A DNA stretch of 64,000 nucleotides, taken from NCBI GenBank assembly GCA_950295325.1, contig OX485807.1, positions 44,856,440-44,920,439 of the forward strand. The letters run 5' to 3'. The notes under the pieces are model-generated. The model saw only the letters and a program-made list of their open reading frames with translations, searched no databases and was not told the origin of the DNA. This stretch comes from Polytrichum commune (taxonomy: Eukaryota; Streptophyta; Polytrichopsida; Polytrichales; Polytrichaceae). The translations under genes and the position numbers were made by a program. Below, in pieces: positions 11,465 to 24,049 of this stretch. Positions within the stretch are counted from its first letter, which is position 1; each line of letters starts with the position of its first letter.

Positions 11465-13241
11465 ACACTAAATATCCCAATTAGTGAGGGTGGGCTAATT
11501 AGTGTGTGTGGGAAATTAGTGATGGTGATACTAAATTTCTTTACACTATGAAATTATTGCCACCCGAATATCTGGTAGGCAATGTTCATTTTGGCATTAT
11601 TCATTGAAAATACTATTCATAATGGCATTATTCACAATATTCATACCATTCATACCACCGTGAGTTTCTTCCTATTATCTAGGTTTCTTCCCATAAAGGA
11701 TTTCATCACTCTAGAAACACCAAAGAACACACACTAAGTTTTTTCAACTGTATGGTAAATGAGCATGTATTCATGAATTTAGTATCACTCAATAAAGAAT
11801 TAGGCCCTCACTAATTTTTAGATTGGACAAATTAGTGCATGTTTTAGGAATTGGTAACATATGCACTAGTTGGGATAATCAGTGTAGTAGGAAACATGGT
11901 TCTTGAATGCACATCCATTTTGAGATGGGGGGTCATTAGAACACAATATGATGGACAAGAGCCTAGTCCAATCTACATAATTCATAGCTTTCACCACGGT
12001 TCTTACTAATGTAGGGCTACAAAAACAAACTTAAGGTATGACTCAATGTTCAAGGGGATTAGAGATCCAAGACCTTGTCCATCCTAGAGGGAGTATGCGA
12101 GGTTGACATGAGCAATTTAGAATCGAACGTGAATCTTGAATTTCACTCCTCCATTATAAAACTACACCTAGATATTAATAAATGTTTTAAGTAGTTCAGC
12201 ATAATTCTTATAATATATTACATTACTTTTTGTTGAGTCATGTTTGTAATCAAGAGAGGAATTCAATACATCTGGGCATGGAGTTTTTGACACCATATGA
12301 TAAGATCATGAATAACAGAATGTTGATTATAGGTGTGTTCAAAACTAACCATACACTTTGTCGTGTTCAAACTATGTTCAATTTAGGAAATAATCTTTGG
12401 AGGTTGATTTTGAAAAATGATCACATTACCTATTTTGAATTGCACACTCCCGAGATAAATCAATTCCATCTAGAGCGGGGGGCCGCACAAGCAGCCCCAC
12501 CGGGTCGGAGGGGAAATTTTCGATACTCAAATTTTGAGACAGCACTAAAATACTCGATTCCAAACGCAAGACTGACAAACGCAAATATGTGGACATGAAC
12601 CTGCTGGATGCCAATGACTATGAATACATTACCATGATGAGGATGATAGAGATTAAAATTAGTGAAACCGTAGTTCGTCTGAATATTCAACTAAATAAAA
12701 CACTATTCCAACTTCCAAGCCATCAAAACAGAGGATCCTGAATCTTGAGAATCCCCTCTCTTCTTGGACACTGTTTGTAAGTTCATTACCTGAAGAGAAG
12801 GCAAACGAGGACAAGAAACCGCTCGCTCTCTTGTTTGATGATTCTCCAATCGAATGGCATGCAACCTACTTTAGACCACGCAGCTGGGACAACACCAAAC
12901 CACAAAAAAGGAAATGAACAATGAAGATAGGTTGAGAGGATTGCACCTAGATTCAGTGTTCTGCAAATCCTGCTACATAAAAGGCCGACGAATTTGTTCG
13001 ATGGTAGCTGCTGGACTCAAACTAACCACTTAACTTACAATCAGCTAATCCTGAGCGAATGTCCAATGCCCACAAGAATATTAGAATTGGTACGGTGAAT
13101 TAGAATATAGTTTTTCGATGCGCAAACAAAAATAGAATATCATTCCGATGCGCGAGGCACCGGAATGGGAAGGAAATCGGTTGGAGCTCAGGTGACCCCT
13201 GCTAGCACCGATCCTTCTAAAACCATTAACCCATTCCCCAC
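11465..13241. repeat. Segmental duplication A, middle part, with unoccupied giant-element site
   Basis: Collinear with about 27,960-28,071 and then 44,247-46,440 in segment B. The two B pieces are separated by the 16.2-kb element, and the single unoccupied ATTA is at 11,596-11,599. An open frame at 12,230-12,598 reads on the plus strand through Thr-Pro-Glu-Ile-Asn-Gln-Phe-His-Leu-Glu-Arg-Gly. The counterpart in B at 44,974-45,189 is cut by a stop, so I treat both as decayed. Near 12,487 segment A lacks about 520 bp that B has at 45,137-45,656. Confidence 0.8.
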
Positions 13242-13820
13242 CCTCAGCACTAGGCGCTCCTCGTTTGTGAGGAGCTGCCGCTGCCCGGCTGCCCTCAAGA
13301 CTCTGCTGCCCTGCCCGAGACTTTGTTTGCTGCAGAGTCTGTTGCCCTCGACTCTGCCCGGCCCAAAAGTCCCTATTCCAAATTCAAATCATCAGATTTT
13401 TAATTCTACATTAATCCTTCCACGAGCTTAATTAACTAACAATTTGAAACAAGTTTAAACCCTTCAAAAATTACATCATCAAACCCTAAACTATGAAAAT
13501 TAGAACCTAAACCTCAAATTCTAAATCCTACTTTGGTTGAATGGGTTTGGTTTTAGAATTTGAGGTTTAGGTTCTAATTTTCATAGTTTAGGGTTTGAGG
13601 ATGTATTGTTTGAAGGGTTTAAACTTGTTTCAAATTGTTAGTTAATTAAGCTCATGGAAGGATTAATGTAGAATTAAAAATCTGATGATTTAAATTTGGA
13701 ATAGGGACTTTTGAGCCGGACAGAGTCGAGGGCAGCAGACTCTGCAGCAGACAGAGTCTCCAGCAGGGCAGCAGGGCAGCGGCAGCTCCTCACAAACGAG
13801 GAGCGCCTAGTGCCGCGGAG
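13242..13820. mobile_element. Fold-back element with long inverted arms
   Basis: A 579-bp element in which nearly its whole length is an inverted repeat. Arms of about 270-280 bp (about 13,248-13,525 and 13,548-13,812) flank a loop of about 20-30 bp. Arm ends read CACTAGGCGCTCCTCGTTTG. The 7-bp direct repeat TCCCCAC flanks it at 13,235-13,241 and 13,821-13,827. Segment B has the unoccupied site near 46,436-46,443. The near-identity of the arms suggests recent origin or gene conversion. A Mutator-like (fold-back MULE) origin is possible, but the duplication is shorter than the usual 8-10 bp. Confidence 0.85.
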
Positions 13821-13827
13821 TCCCCAC

Positions 13828-14300
13828 TTTTCAAGAGTTGTAAGTTAATTACACTTACAGACCGATTCATCCTGAGTGACTATGACGGACACAGGAAAGC
13901 AGCTATCACTTTCTATCTCTACCTCGACACTCCTGAGATGAATCAAGAGTGTCGTTTGATTATTCTTCACCCTGGTGAACGTAATTCCTAACACACAGCT
14001 GAAAGAAAACACCAGAAACAAAATACCGAAACAAATTAAGACAACACCGGAAGCAAAAGGCATGCAACACCAGAAATTAACACACCATTGAGCAAGGAAG
14101 ATAGTTTCAAAGGATCGCACCTGGAATCAGAGTGGCACTATCCGAGCTCAGCGTTTGCTTGATCGTTTGAATTGTGCTTCCGTTTGTGCTTCCTTCAAAG
14201 TGACTCCTCCAACTTGCTCAGCGTATGAGGCAATGAGACTTGCGAGAGTAGAGGACGCAACCTTCGCTACAATCTAATAATGCATCACACATGAATTCGC
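13828..14300. pseudogene. Decayed gene-like fragments shared with segment B
   Basis: Matches about 46,443-46,560 and 46,910-47,590; B has extra sequence between. The B region has itself a partial internal duplication, around 46,940-47,070 and 47,310-47,420. A 91-codon minus-strand open frame (13,845-14,120) is hydrophobic in its N-terminal half, but its frame is not kept in B, so it is not called as a gene. Confidence 0.4.
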
Positions 14301-14861
14301 TACTTCATCAGCAGAAGTAGTTGGTGTCTGTGTGTGTTATGGCCGGTACTGGTATATATTTAGGCCAAAATCGTTGGTGTCTGTTCAATGTTATGGCCGG
14401 TATATGTATATATATATGTCTGTTCAATTTTATCGGCTGAATCCTGTGTTAACCAGTCGATCCTGTAACTAACCGCCGGTTCTCCCTGTGACATAACAAT
14501 CCCGAGGTCAGAACAGGAAGTTCCTGGAACCTGATTTTTGGTACTCATTCACTCCAAGGGACTAAGGATTTCCCTCCAAGGGTTTTCGCTAGTTTATGAT
14601 CAAGAATATCTAGAGTTGCTCCTTCGTCGAACGCTATGGTCGGCAATCTGATGATTGAATCTGCATGGGTGCGGGCTCAGCCGGTTATGGTAAGGGCTCA
14701 GCATCGTTTAAGGAATCCGCAACGGCCCAGATTTCTCAAACTCAACCAGATCTCTCAAATTCAACCAGTCCATCCTGTAACTAACCACCGGTTCTCCCTG
14801 TGACATAACTAGCTCGAGGAGAACAGCAGGTTCCTGGAACCTGATTTTTGGTACTGGTCCC

Positions 14862-14979
14862 ACCACGGGACTAAGGTATTTCCTATCACCAAGGGACTAA
14901 GGTATTTCCTATCACCAAGGGACTAAGGTATTTCCTATCACCAAGGGACTAATGTATTCCTATCACCAAGGGACTAACG
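14862..14979. repeat. 26-bp tandem repeat
   Basis: About four and a half units of ATCACCAAGGGACTAAGGTA followed by TTTCCT. The third full unit is unchanged, and the fourth has a one-base loss and a G-to-T change. A divergent first unit begins CACCACGGGACTAAGG. Confidence 0.9.
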
Positions 14980-15099
14980 AAAGTGGCATTGACAAAGTCA
15001 GGAATTTTTTTTGTATATTATTTCCCTCCTCGGAGACTTGGAGTGAACTGCTGGGAACAGCTGCGGCAATAAATTTATTGTATGGTAGACCTCCGGTCC

Positions 15100-16046
15100 T
15101 CCACCCCATTTCCATAGCTTAGGACAACATATTTTCGTGCAACACAGTATCAATTTTTGATCAATGGTGACATGTCACGATTGAAATCTAACTTAGCCAA
15201 ATATTGGTGGTTAAGTTGGCAATTAGGTTTACATTGCAAGCATACTTAAGTGCTACGATTAACAATTACATGAATCAAGCATTCTCAGTTTTGTGATTGA
15301 TTGGTGCTCAACAAGAGGGTAGCTTATATCATGTGTACAGGTCGAATCCACCTAGAAACTTCAAAGAATTTTGGTTATTGTAGAAAGAATTATGAAAGAA
15401 TTATGAAAAATTGCTTCTTATTTCTATTTCCTTTCATGAAGATTTTTACTTAAACCGCAAGTATGGTAGGAATACGGTAGGATTGCATGGTAACGGACTC
15501 TCAAGTCTCTTGAGATTGCCCTTTATGTTGCCTATGATGATATTTTGAAGAAGTTTAATAAGATTTGGTGGGGTAAAGGTGTTATTGCCATTGGGAGTAA
15601 TTTAGTGGTTACTTGGAAAGTTAGACCCAAAATGGGTATTATTACTTGATGCCCCATGGGCCCCTAAGGGGTTTTCCCTCGGCAGTTGTTCTGGTCACCT
15701 CTTGCAATTGAATTGGTTTTCAATATGTACCAAATATTTTTTTCCTAAACCCACATATATCCTAAGTTGCTTAACCAGTTTCGAATGGGTCGGCTCTTAT
15801 TTAGGGCCACTTAAAATTATACCTTGAGGGCCCTTCCCAAGGGCTGCACCTTTAATAACATGTATGAGTATGTGTGAGTGCACAATAGGGGGATTTAATA
15901 TGAACTTTGTTGTACTACGTATACACATGCTTCACAAATTGTAACTCATAGTTGTATACATGTATGAAGGACCTCTAGAAAACGTACAACGTTTGTACTT
16001 GTATGGTAGTGTCACTAGACTTTATGGGATGAGTATTTAATATGGG
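15100..16046. repeat. Segmental duplication A, last part
   Basis: Collinear with about 48,900-49,800, starting at TTTCCATAGCTTAGGACAAC, and the match continues beyond the MITE at 16,055-16,340 to about 16,570. Small open frames here are not preserved between the copies. No gene is supported. Confidence 0.8.
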
Positions 16047-16054
16047 ATGAAACT

Positions 16055-16340
16055 CTCGGGGGGTTCACTCCCTCTTATATTTTGCATACACGTGCCTTCA
16101 GGACCTATTTTTTGGGGGGGTTATTTACCTTGCATAAAAGATTATAAGGTGATGATATTTTACATGTAAAAAGCCTGAAAATATTATATGTGATGGTATT
16201 TTACATGTAAACATGTTTCAATATTTTAAAATCCCCTATTTCACATGTACATTTTTTCCAAAATTTATCTACAATGAATATATTGGGCCTTATTTTTTAT
16301 CTCACGTTGTTCTACGATTTTCGCCAGTGAACCCCCCGAG
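16055..16340. mobile_element. G-tract MITE, family 1, second copy with unoccupied site
   Basis: A 286-bp copy of the element at 1244-1514, with intact inverted ends CTCGGGGGGTTCACT and AGTGAACCCCCCGAG. The 8-bp target duplication ATGAAACT is at 16,047-16,054 and 16,341-16,348. Segment B has a single ATGAAACT at 49,800-49,807 in otherwise matching flanks, an unoccupied site that fixes the boundaries to the base. Confidence 0.95.
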
Positions 16341-17069
16341 ATGAAACTAGGATGAATAATTTCTCATTTCCTTATCTCATCCATGCATGTATGCAAGAGG
16401 CCGTAAAACTAGGATTTTGGAAGAGGGAGCTGAGAATGAGACCACTTCTTGCTTAGAGTTGCAAGAGGAATCGTAACCTCAAGACCATGTGGACAGCTTT
16501 GGCAAAGTATTAGAGCCCGTGCAATAGGGCCTGGGAAGTTGAGCATGGAATAGTGCCTGGGAACGGTGAATGTTACAAGCCAAGAAAACAGAGGATCCTC
16601 GAATTTGAGGCACAGATATAAGTTACTTAATAAAAGTTCTACAAGAAAAGCGTCTAGATATAAGGTACTTTAAGTTTTACAAGAAAGATCTGACTATTTG
16701 CAATAGTAGATCAGAAGAAAAGGGTCTGACTATTTGCAATAGTAGATCAGATCGGCAAGTTTCCTTGGATATAGAGCCATTATTTTGGATCGGATGATGT
16801 TTTCATAATATTACTCAATGACGTGGGCCCTCTGAATATAATAATGGGATGTTGTGAGTTCAATCTGAATCTAAGTTTCCCTGCCCAACTTTTTGAGCAT
16901 CTCACTGTTTTATTCTAAGGGTCTAGGGGACATGAACTGCACATTGAGTAATGTTATGTCCAACAAGTTCCCACTTATAATTGTTCCGATTTGAAAATTA
17001 TCAGTGACATCCAAAGAGTCAAATATAGAAAATCAATCAAGTTATTATTCAAAATTTGGATTAATGATT

Positions 17070-17840
17070 CCATCCTACAAACAAGAAATCTAACTGCTAC
17101 TCTATTTTGTCTAATTAGTGTGGGTTGTCATTTGGAGTTACGTGTTGGGTGCAAGCACAGTAAAAGTGGACAATTCTTAATCATTGCACATGTTTAAGTG
17201 AAAGTGATTCAAACAATGTATTGTAGTACCTTTCACCACTTTGGCTATTTATAGGGAAATCGGTATTATTTATTTTAAAATTTGACAATCCCGTATTTAA
17301 AGGAAAACTCGTTTTCTCCACATAATTTTTGTACATTTTATAAAACAAAATTGAAATGTTTGGTCATTCTTAAAATAGTCTAATGTGCCAAAGTGGTAAA
17401 GGTACTATCGTAAGAGCTTTGAATGTTGCAAAAAAATAGATCATAAACATTTTGATCAACCAAGTTATGTCATAGTCTTTAGTGTGCATACTAACTTTAC
17501 TATACTTAGAGCCACTTACAATTTGGAATTACACAACGCCAAAATTGTTTACTATACATCTTTTTTTTGCCACCAAAGGTCAAATTGGTTGTTTGGACAT
17601 TATAGAACATCAACATCTTTACTTGGTAAAAAAAATACAATAATAGTAAAAGATATAGGGATGTGTAACTCTGATTTGTAAGTGACACTAAATAACATAT
17701 TTAGTGTACTTATCTTATTTGGGTAGAGGATACTCTCGGCAAAAAGTTATAGCAACACGTAACTCCAAATGGTGTAACCCACACTAATCAACACAAAATA
17801 ATGTAGTTACAGATTGGCCGAATGAGTTTGAGGAATCACT
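17070..17840. repeat. Nested inverted repeats, possible fold-back element
   Basis: Outer arms: AATTAGTGTGGGTTGTCATT and following at about 17,112-17,150 are the inverse of about 17,748-17,790 (CAACACGTAACTCCAAATGG). Inner arms: GTACCTTTCACCACTTTGGC near 17,226 is the inverse of GCCAAAGTGGTAAAGGTAC near 17,391. Two inverted pairs inside one 0.7-kb stretch suggest a fold-back or nested MITE. No clear target duplication was found, so the boundaries are approximate. Confidence 0.5.
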
Positions 17841-18129
17841 ACACTAAATATTGTATCTAATGTTACTTATTATTTGAGATTACACAATGCTATATCTACT
17901 TATAGTATATCTCATACATGAACGCAACTTCATACATTACGTAACCTTGTGATTTAGTTCTATTTTTATATTTAGCATTTCACAAAGGCCTCCACCATCT
18001 TATCTTTATGGGAATAAACCTAGATAATAGGAAGAAACTCTTACCGGTATGAATAGTATGAATATTATAAATAATGCTAGGATGAAAAATGCCATCTAAA
18101 TTTTCATGTGACATTAATTTCATATCGTC

Positions 18130-19030
18130 AAGAAGTTCAATGTCACCGTCACTAATTTCCCACACACACTATATAGCCCACCCTCACTAATTGGGATAAT
18201 TATTTCATGTTTGAGGGATGTAAAATGCTTGCATGGATGTGCCAGTTGAAACAACTTGTCGAGCTTGGTGATTGGGTTGAAAAATTGTGCACATATAGCT
18301 CAAAATTCCAGTGTAACATTTATCAGTGCCTGAATCTTCCACTCACATGTGCATATTAAGTGTGAGTTTGTCCCATGTTCTTCATAACTTTGTGCATTCG
18401 TAATCAGAGAGGGGTTTCAAGGTATGTAAGGTGTCAGTTCCTCGAAAATTGATTTCTTAACCTGAAACCTTATCAATTTTGGTACAAGATAAATTTTCTC
18501 AAGTGGCAAAGCCATATTTTACACTTGGCACACAATGGTGGGTCGGAAGCAGTGATAGAGTAGATTTGGCATGGAAATAGAATCAATTTTGCTGGTCAAA
18601 GTGCATGAATTAAAAGGTACTCATCTTCCATCTGTTTCATCCAGAGTTTTCTCATGATTATATTGTCATGTTTGTTTAGTTTATCGGTCAATCCAGACCA
18701 ACCATGGAGAAGTTCTTGAGCTTTGATGAGGTCATGGAACTTGGCTATGCATTGAAAATTGAACAAATGGAGTTGTTCCAAGAAATCAAGGAAGAGGAAG
18801 TCGAAATGGTTGAACAAGAGTGGAGGCCATGAAGCTGTGCATGTCATGGTGGAGGAGGGACATCAAATTTGTGCAGCAAGTTCATCCTGTAAGTGAGGCT
18901 TTCTCTATGCCTTCAGTTTATTTGATTTATGTAGGAAGCAAAGAAGATTAACTAAACTACGCTACACATGTTTCATAATCAGTGGGTTGGGCATGGGCAC
19001 ATCACGTGAAGTCTATTGGATGTAGGTTTT
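18130..19030 (+). pseudogene. Third, decayed copy of the hypothetical two-exon gene
   Basis: In inverse orientation this matches about 27,080-28,000 (copy B of the hypothetical gene and its flank). The acidic first exon is recognisable at about 18,705-18,892, including an ATGGAGAAGTTCTTGAGC start-like segment and a GTAAGTGAGG donor after it. A one-base change in length at GAACAAGAGTGGAGGCC shifts the frame relative to copies A and B. The downstream exon is not found here, so this copy is broken. Confidence 0.7.
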
Positions 19031-19384
19031 GCTTATGTACCCTAAACAAAATACCAATAGTTAGATTGTAGTGAAGGTTGCATCCTCTACTTTGCCACGC
19101 CTCATTTTGGGATACGGTGACCAATTTGGAGGAGTCCGACATGCACACTTGAAGAAAGCACACAAGGACGAGGAAGTTGAAGTGGTCGACCATCTCCAGC
19201 AACTACCAAAACACGTGGGCGGGCGACGTGGACGGCTGTAAGTAGACCTAATTCTAATTGGGATAGAAAACTAATGATTTGTGTTAGGATACAGTTGAGG
19301 TATGTATTTTTAAGACCATATACATCATATGATGCCCCGACTACTCAAGGGTATCATGGGGTACCTGTAATTGCCACAACTCCT

Positions 19385-19486
19385 TCTTAAAGAGGGAGAC
19401 CTCGAAAGAACCCTCTAGTATTTGTGAATACTAATCCGACATCTACATTGAATACCCCTCTTAGACGCTCTACAAGGTTAAAAAAC
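19385..19486 (+). pseudogene. Remnant with AT-hook-like and Arg-rich C-terminal motif
   Basis: One plus-strand frame reads Arg-Gly-Arg-Pro-Arg-Lys-Asn-Pro, an AT-hook-like core, and later Leu-Arg-Arg-Ser-Thr-Arg-Leu-Lys-Asn before a stop. A stop precedes the AT-hook core, so this is a remnant only. Such tails occur in several plant transposon and DNA-binding proteins; the parent gene cannot be named. Confidence 0.3.
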
Positions 19487-19489
19487 TAG

Positions 19490-21230
19490 GTGTTTCAATT
19501 GTCTATATACGTTGGAGTTTTTTTTTAAAAAATATGCAACCCAACTTTTTTTTCATCTCAATTTACTTAATTTGGTCTTCATCCAACATTTTGATCATTT
19601 TAATTTGATATAATTTGATATAATTTTTACAAAAGCCGTCCTCTAAGCCGTTTTTAATACGATGGCCCCTGCGTATAATATGAGAGTTGCGTACACGGGA
19701 TATAAACATCATATAAGCTCACAAAAGGGTCTTAAGGTAGGCCTACTTTTAATAAGGATGTTTGATTCTTAAGCTATGAGCGCCCAAGAGGTCCAATTTG
19801 GGCTTGTCTATGCACACAAAAGTCAGAATTTAGCTACACAAATTTATTCATAAGCTAATTGTGTCAAAAAAGTGAACTTATACAAAAATAAGCCATTTGT
19901 AAGTGCACCATGTATTCAACCAAGTGTAAGCATTCATTCGAATCTAGAAAATCCAAGATAGTTTCAACTATCCATATGTCACCAATTGGAATTATCTAAC
20001 ATATATTGAGTGGTCTAATTTGGGCAACACTAGGGCCAGTGGGAGTTGGGGAGGGCCTAGGGGAAACCCTATTGAGAGGGACTGTAGGAATATCTAGTTT
20101 GACGGAGTGCCAAACACTAGAGTGAAAAGGAAATCAGTTGGAGCTCTGCTAACCCCTGCTTGTATCGCTCCTCTTAATACCCTAAACCCATTCCCCACCA
20201 TTCAACATACCTTATAAATTACTTATGGAATCATCATGGGTATATTTTATTCTATTGCAGAAGTGACTGTGAACAATATGTTTAGCCACTAACAAACAAA
20301 CCCAATCACAAAGGTCACAACTCCAACATTGGACAAATTTGAGATATTTACAATGCAAATTGGAATGAACACGGACACAAGATACCAACAATCACTTTCT
20401 CTTTCTACGGGGGTTTCTCTAACATAAGCATGCTCATGTCAGAGTGCACAAACATAGATGTCATAAGTCTCCGACATACGTACATAGGCGGTGCTAATGT
20501 ATCTAGGAGGCTTGCCCTTCAGCAAACCGTGCTAGGACATCCAATTGGAACATCGTGCAAAGATAATCGATAATTTAATGATAAAAACATTGTTTTAGTT
20601 GTTCTAGAATGCGAGTTATTTGAATAAGTTTTAATAGCCAAATGACCAATTTCCATTTTAAAGTTTGGCTACTTGTATTTCCAAATAGTTGCATGTGGAA
20701 CACAAATTATTGGAAACATGCTTCTTTGTGGTATCCCATTTTACATTGCTCCAAAGAGTATGTCTAAAAGTTACACAATTGTCATTCTCTTAGAAGTTCT
20801 TAAAGAATTTGAATTGGTAAGCTAGCTCAGTAAAATTAACAAATTTGTTTGCCGATGTAGGCTCCCATAACAAACTAGTTGCACACACATTTGCAAATGT
20901 TCTTAAGTACTTGCTTTAATAACTTCATGGAAGTTTTGACGACTTACAAGAAATCAGAATCCCAAATCGGTTGGAAAGTATAGAAATTTCAAGCAGTGGA
21001 GGTTCATGTACAATTTTGAGCCAACATTGAATGAGATCAAGATTCCTAGATCTTGTAAATTTCATCAATTCATAAAAAATAGACACAAAATCCTCACCCA
21101 AATTTTCAATAGAAAAAGCAAATATGGAGGGGTGATCATTAATCCAGGCGTAGGCGTGTGGGATTTCCTATTAATGGCAAAATAACATAGCCACAAGAAG
21201 GTGAACTAGAGAGGGCCCGACAACAATTGT
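19490..21230. other. Non-coding stretch between duplicated segments
   Basis: AT-rich, with no supported gene. About 20,882-21,170 is the second copy of the dispersed repeat seen at 1735-1970 and 3600-3690. Confidence 0.5.
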
Positions 21231-22487
21231 CTCTTTTTCGAAGCTAAGAAGCTTCAACAGGTGCGGACAAGCTGGCCGGCACCTATCTCCCCCAAGGGCA
21301 AGCCTCAAGGTCGAATGGTTGGTTGAAAATATCCACTTCCCTCTTTACCCCATTATGATTGGGTTGATAATAGGTGGTAGGGTGCATCAAAAATCAAGTG
21401 CTAGGAAGGTCATCCATGTGAATACTATTCCGGCCTTAGGCAATTGAACCTCAGAGCTCCTACAAAATCCGGGTTAAGGCCTTGGATTTCACCCACCTTG
21501 CTTATGTAGTATGTATAGTTGACTCAGTATAAGAGTGAATCTATGAAAGGCTTATATTTGAAGTGTAAAATGTTCCTCTATCTGCAATTTATAAATCTAT
21601 AGTTGGATGTTAAATATTTGGATGTCAACTATTTGAATATCAATTAGCTAATTCAACTTTTCAGGGATTCAAACATATAGACATAGGATGGTCAAACATA
21701 GGATTTTCACATAGTAGATTCCTCATTTGCAATTGAGTCTTTTGAGTGTTCTTCCCATGAATTTTGAGTCTTTAAAAAGGAGTTAGGATTTGATGTTTCA
21801 TCACATTGAGAAGCTCTAAGAGCAATGAACGGGGTGAACCAAACGCCAGCTACAGATGAAACGGTTGTTTTTGAGAAATAACCGGTTGAAGTTCAAGTCT
21901 TCACGATATTCACACATTGTTTTAGGGAATCTACAGAATATACCTCAATATAACATAGAAAACCCAAAGATGACAACATACAGCCAGTTGGACTTGGAGA
22001 CACTAGGATCTGTATTGATTATGCTCAAAAATCTCCCTGGACACTGTCTGAGAGGGAGCTCCAAAAATCAATCTCTTAACTCACTTGGAAAGGCCTTCAT
22101 TAATCGAATCTTCCTAGACTATGAATGCTTCTTTTGTGGATTTCATTACATTGGTAACTGTAAATATGGTGGGTAGATGTACTGTGGGAGGTTCTCATGC
22201 GTTTGTTGAAAGTTTCCATGTCATTAACAGCTAGTACACTATGTAATGACCATACTAATTCCACATTGAAAATAGTCTAGCACACAGCTAAAGCATATCT
22301 GTTAATAAAAGAGACATCACAACTGTGAGTGTGGGATACAAAGGGAAAGTAACAACAGCACAAGGTAACATGACATGATAAAGACTCAAACTTCATAGTT
22401 CTTACCGTGCACGATTGTAGTTGTTGGATCTTCATTGAGAACATCGATTCTATTAATCTTGAAGATGCCGAAGAGTTATTGGAATAA
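21230..22487. repeat. Segmental duplication B, first part
   Basis: Direct copy of about 8,170-9,405. It runs up to the TAA target site (22,485-22,487) of the PIF/Harbinger insertion and resumes at 26,222. Confidence 0.85.
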
Positions 22488-22721
22488 GAGCATCTCCAAT
22501 CCAGGCTGGGCAAATGGGCCCGGCATCCCATATTTCCCGGCCGTCTTCTGAAGTCCCTGCGATAGCGTTCCCCGTCCAGCGCCTCGGGAGCCAACGCAGG
22601 CTCCAGACCTGCAACCCTAAAATCGCCACGTCGACCTCGGGATGGCCACGGTGGCGGTTAGCCGAGGACCCCTCTCTCCGACCTCGCTCCAGGGAGTTCT
22701 CTCCGACCTTGCTTCGGCGCT

Positions 22722-24047
22722 GTGAATGCTCCGACAGCCCTGCTTCGGAGTGCGAAGATGGAGCGATGGCGGGCCGACCTTGCCGGTGCTATTCAACAGG
22801 CTCTCGATGATTCCGATGACGACGTGCAGGAGCATTTTCTTGCAGCAATCCACCATGATTCAAGTGAATCTGATGAAGAGATGAGGCAGAGGCCAAGAAG
22901 AGGGAGCTGCATTGGGAGGGCGTTTGTGCACAGAGACAGAGAATTGTGGCATGAACACTTGGTGCGGGATTATTTTTCTCCTACTCCTGTTTTCGACAAT
23001 GTCAAGTTTCGTCGTCGGTTCAGGATGCGAAGGGAATTGTTTCTGAGAATTGTAGACTCTGTGGCTGCTTTTGATTCCTACTTTGTCCAAAAACGTGATG
23101 GCTTGGGGAGACTAGGACTGTCTTCTCTTCAGAAGTGCACTGCAGCAATTAGGATGCTAGCGTATGGTGTTGCAGCTGATGCAACCAATGAGTATTGTCG
23201 TTTGGGAGAGAGTACTGCTACTGAGGCAATGCGTCGTTTTGTCAATGCCATTCGCCATTGCTTTGAGAGTGAATACCTTCGCCTTCCCACAGAATCTGAT
23301 CTTCAAAAACAATTACAAATTAACACCCAGCGAGGTTTCCCTGGCATGTTTGCTTCACTGGATTGCATGCATTGGCAGTGGAAGAACTGCCCCGTTGCAT
23401 GGCAAGGGCAATTCCAAGACAAAGATAAGAAGCGCTCTGTGATTTTGGAGGCAATTGCAGATCAATCCCTATGGATTTGGCATTCATTTTTTGGCCTTCC
23501 CGGGGGAAACAACGACATCAACGTCTTGGATCGGTCACCCATTGTGAGAGATATGCTAAGTGGTGACGGTCGGCACTTGAACTTCACGGTGAATGGTAAT
23601 GTCTACCCCCGCTATTACCTACTCACGGATGGGATATACCCCCCATGGGCTTGTTTTGTTCAAACTATCCATGAGGCGCAAGAAGAGAAGAAAAAACATT
23701 TTGCGAAGATGCAAGAGGGGGCAAGAAAGGACGTTGAGAGGGCATTCGGCGTCCTTCAGGCACGATGGGAGATCTTGCGCAACCCTTGTCGACAGTGGGA
23801 AATTGAGGCTATGACCGACATCATTCAAGCATGTGTTATCATGCACAACATGATAATACAAGACGAGAGTGGTTTAGACTTGGAACCATTTTTTGATGAG
23901 GGACTCAGGGGAGGCCGCATGGGTGGGGGACTGTCATTCCACGAGCTCCGAGAAGGGACTAGGGAAATAGAGAACGCAGACAGTCACTTCTCTTTGCGGA
24001 ATGACTTGATCGAGCATTTGTGGCAAAGGAGAGGGGAGTCTTACTAG
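22722..24047 (+). CDS. PIF/Harbinger DDE transposase
   Basis: A 441-residue, single-exon protein of normal length for the family. After a helix-turn-helix-like region it carries the hallmark Leu-Asp-Cys-Met-His-Trp-x-Trp-Lys-Asn-Cys-Pro (first catalytic Asp, about residue 214), then Gly-Gly-Asn-Asn-Asp-Ile-Asn-Val-Leu (second Asp, about residue 263), and Asp-Val-Glu-Arg-Ala-Phe-Gly-Val-Leu-Gln (catalytic Glu, about residue 338). The full DDE triad is present. In this family the enzyme cuts at the element ends and integrates at TNA sites, together with the Myb-like partner. The ATG at 22,722 is taken as start; no in-frame stop interrupts the gene, and its upstream GC-rich sequence lies inside the element. 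Confidence 0.95.
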   Translation: MNAPTALLRSAKMERWRADLAGAIQQALDDSDDDVQEHFLAAIHHDSSESDEEMRQRPRRGSCIGRAFVHRDRELWHEHLVRDYFSPTPVFDNVKFRRRFRMRRELFLRIVDSVAAFDSYFVQKRDGLGRLGLSSLQKCTAAIRMLAYGVAADATNEYCRLGESTATEAMRRFVNAIRHCFESEYLRLPTESDLQKQLQINTQRGFPGMFASLDCMHWQWKNCPVAWQGQFQDKDKKRSVILEAIADQSLWIWHSFFGLPGGNNDINVLDRSPIVRDMLSGDGRHLNFTVNGNVYPRYYLLTDGIYPPWACFVQTIHEAQEEKKKHFAKMQEGARKDVERAFGVLQARWEILRNPCRQWEIEAMTDIIQACVIMHNMIIQDESGLDLEPFFDEGLRGGRMGGGLSFHELREGTREIENADSHFSLRNDLIEHLWQRRGESY

Positions 24048-24049
24048 TG

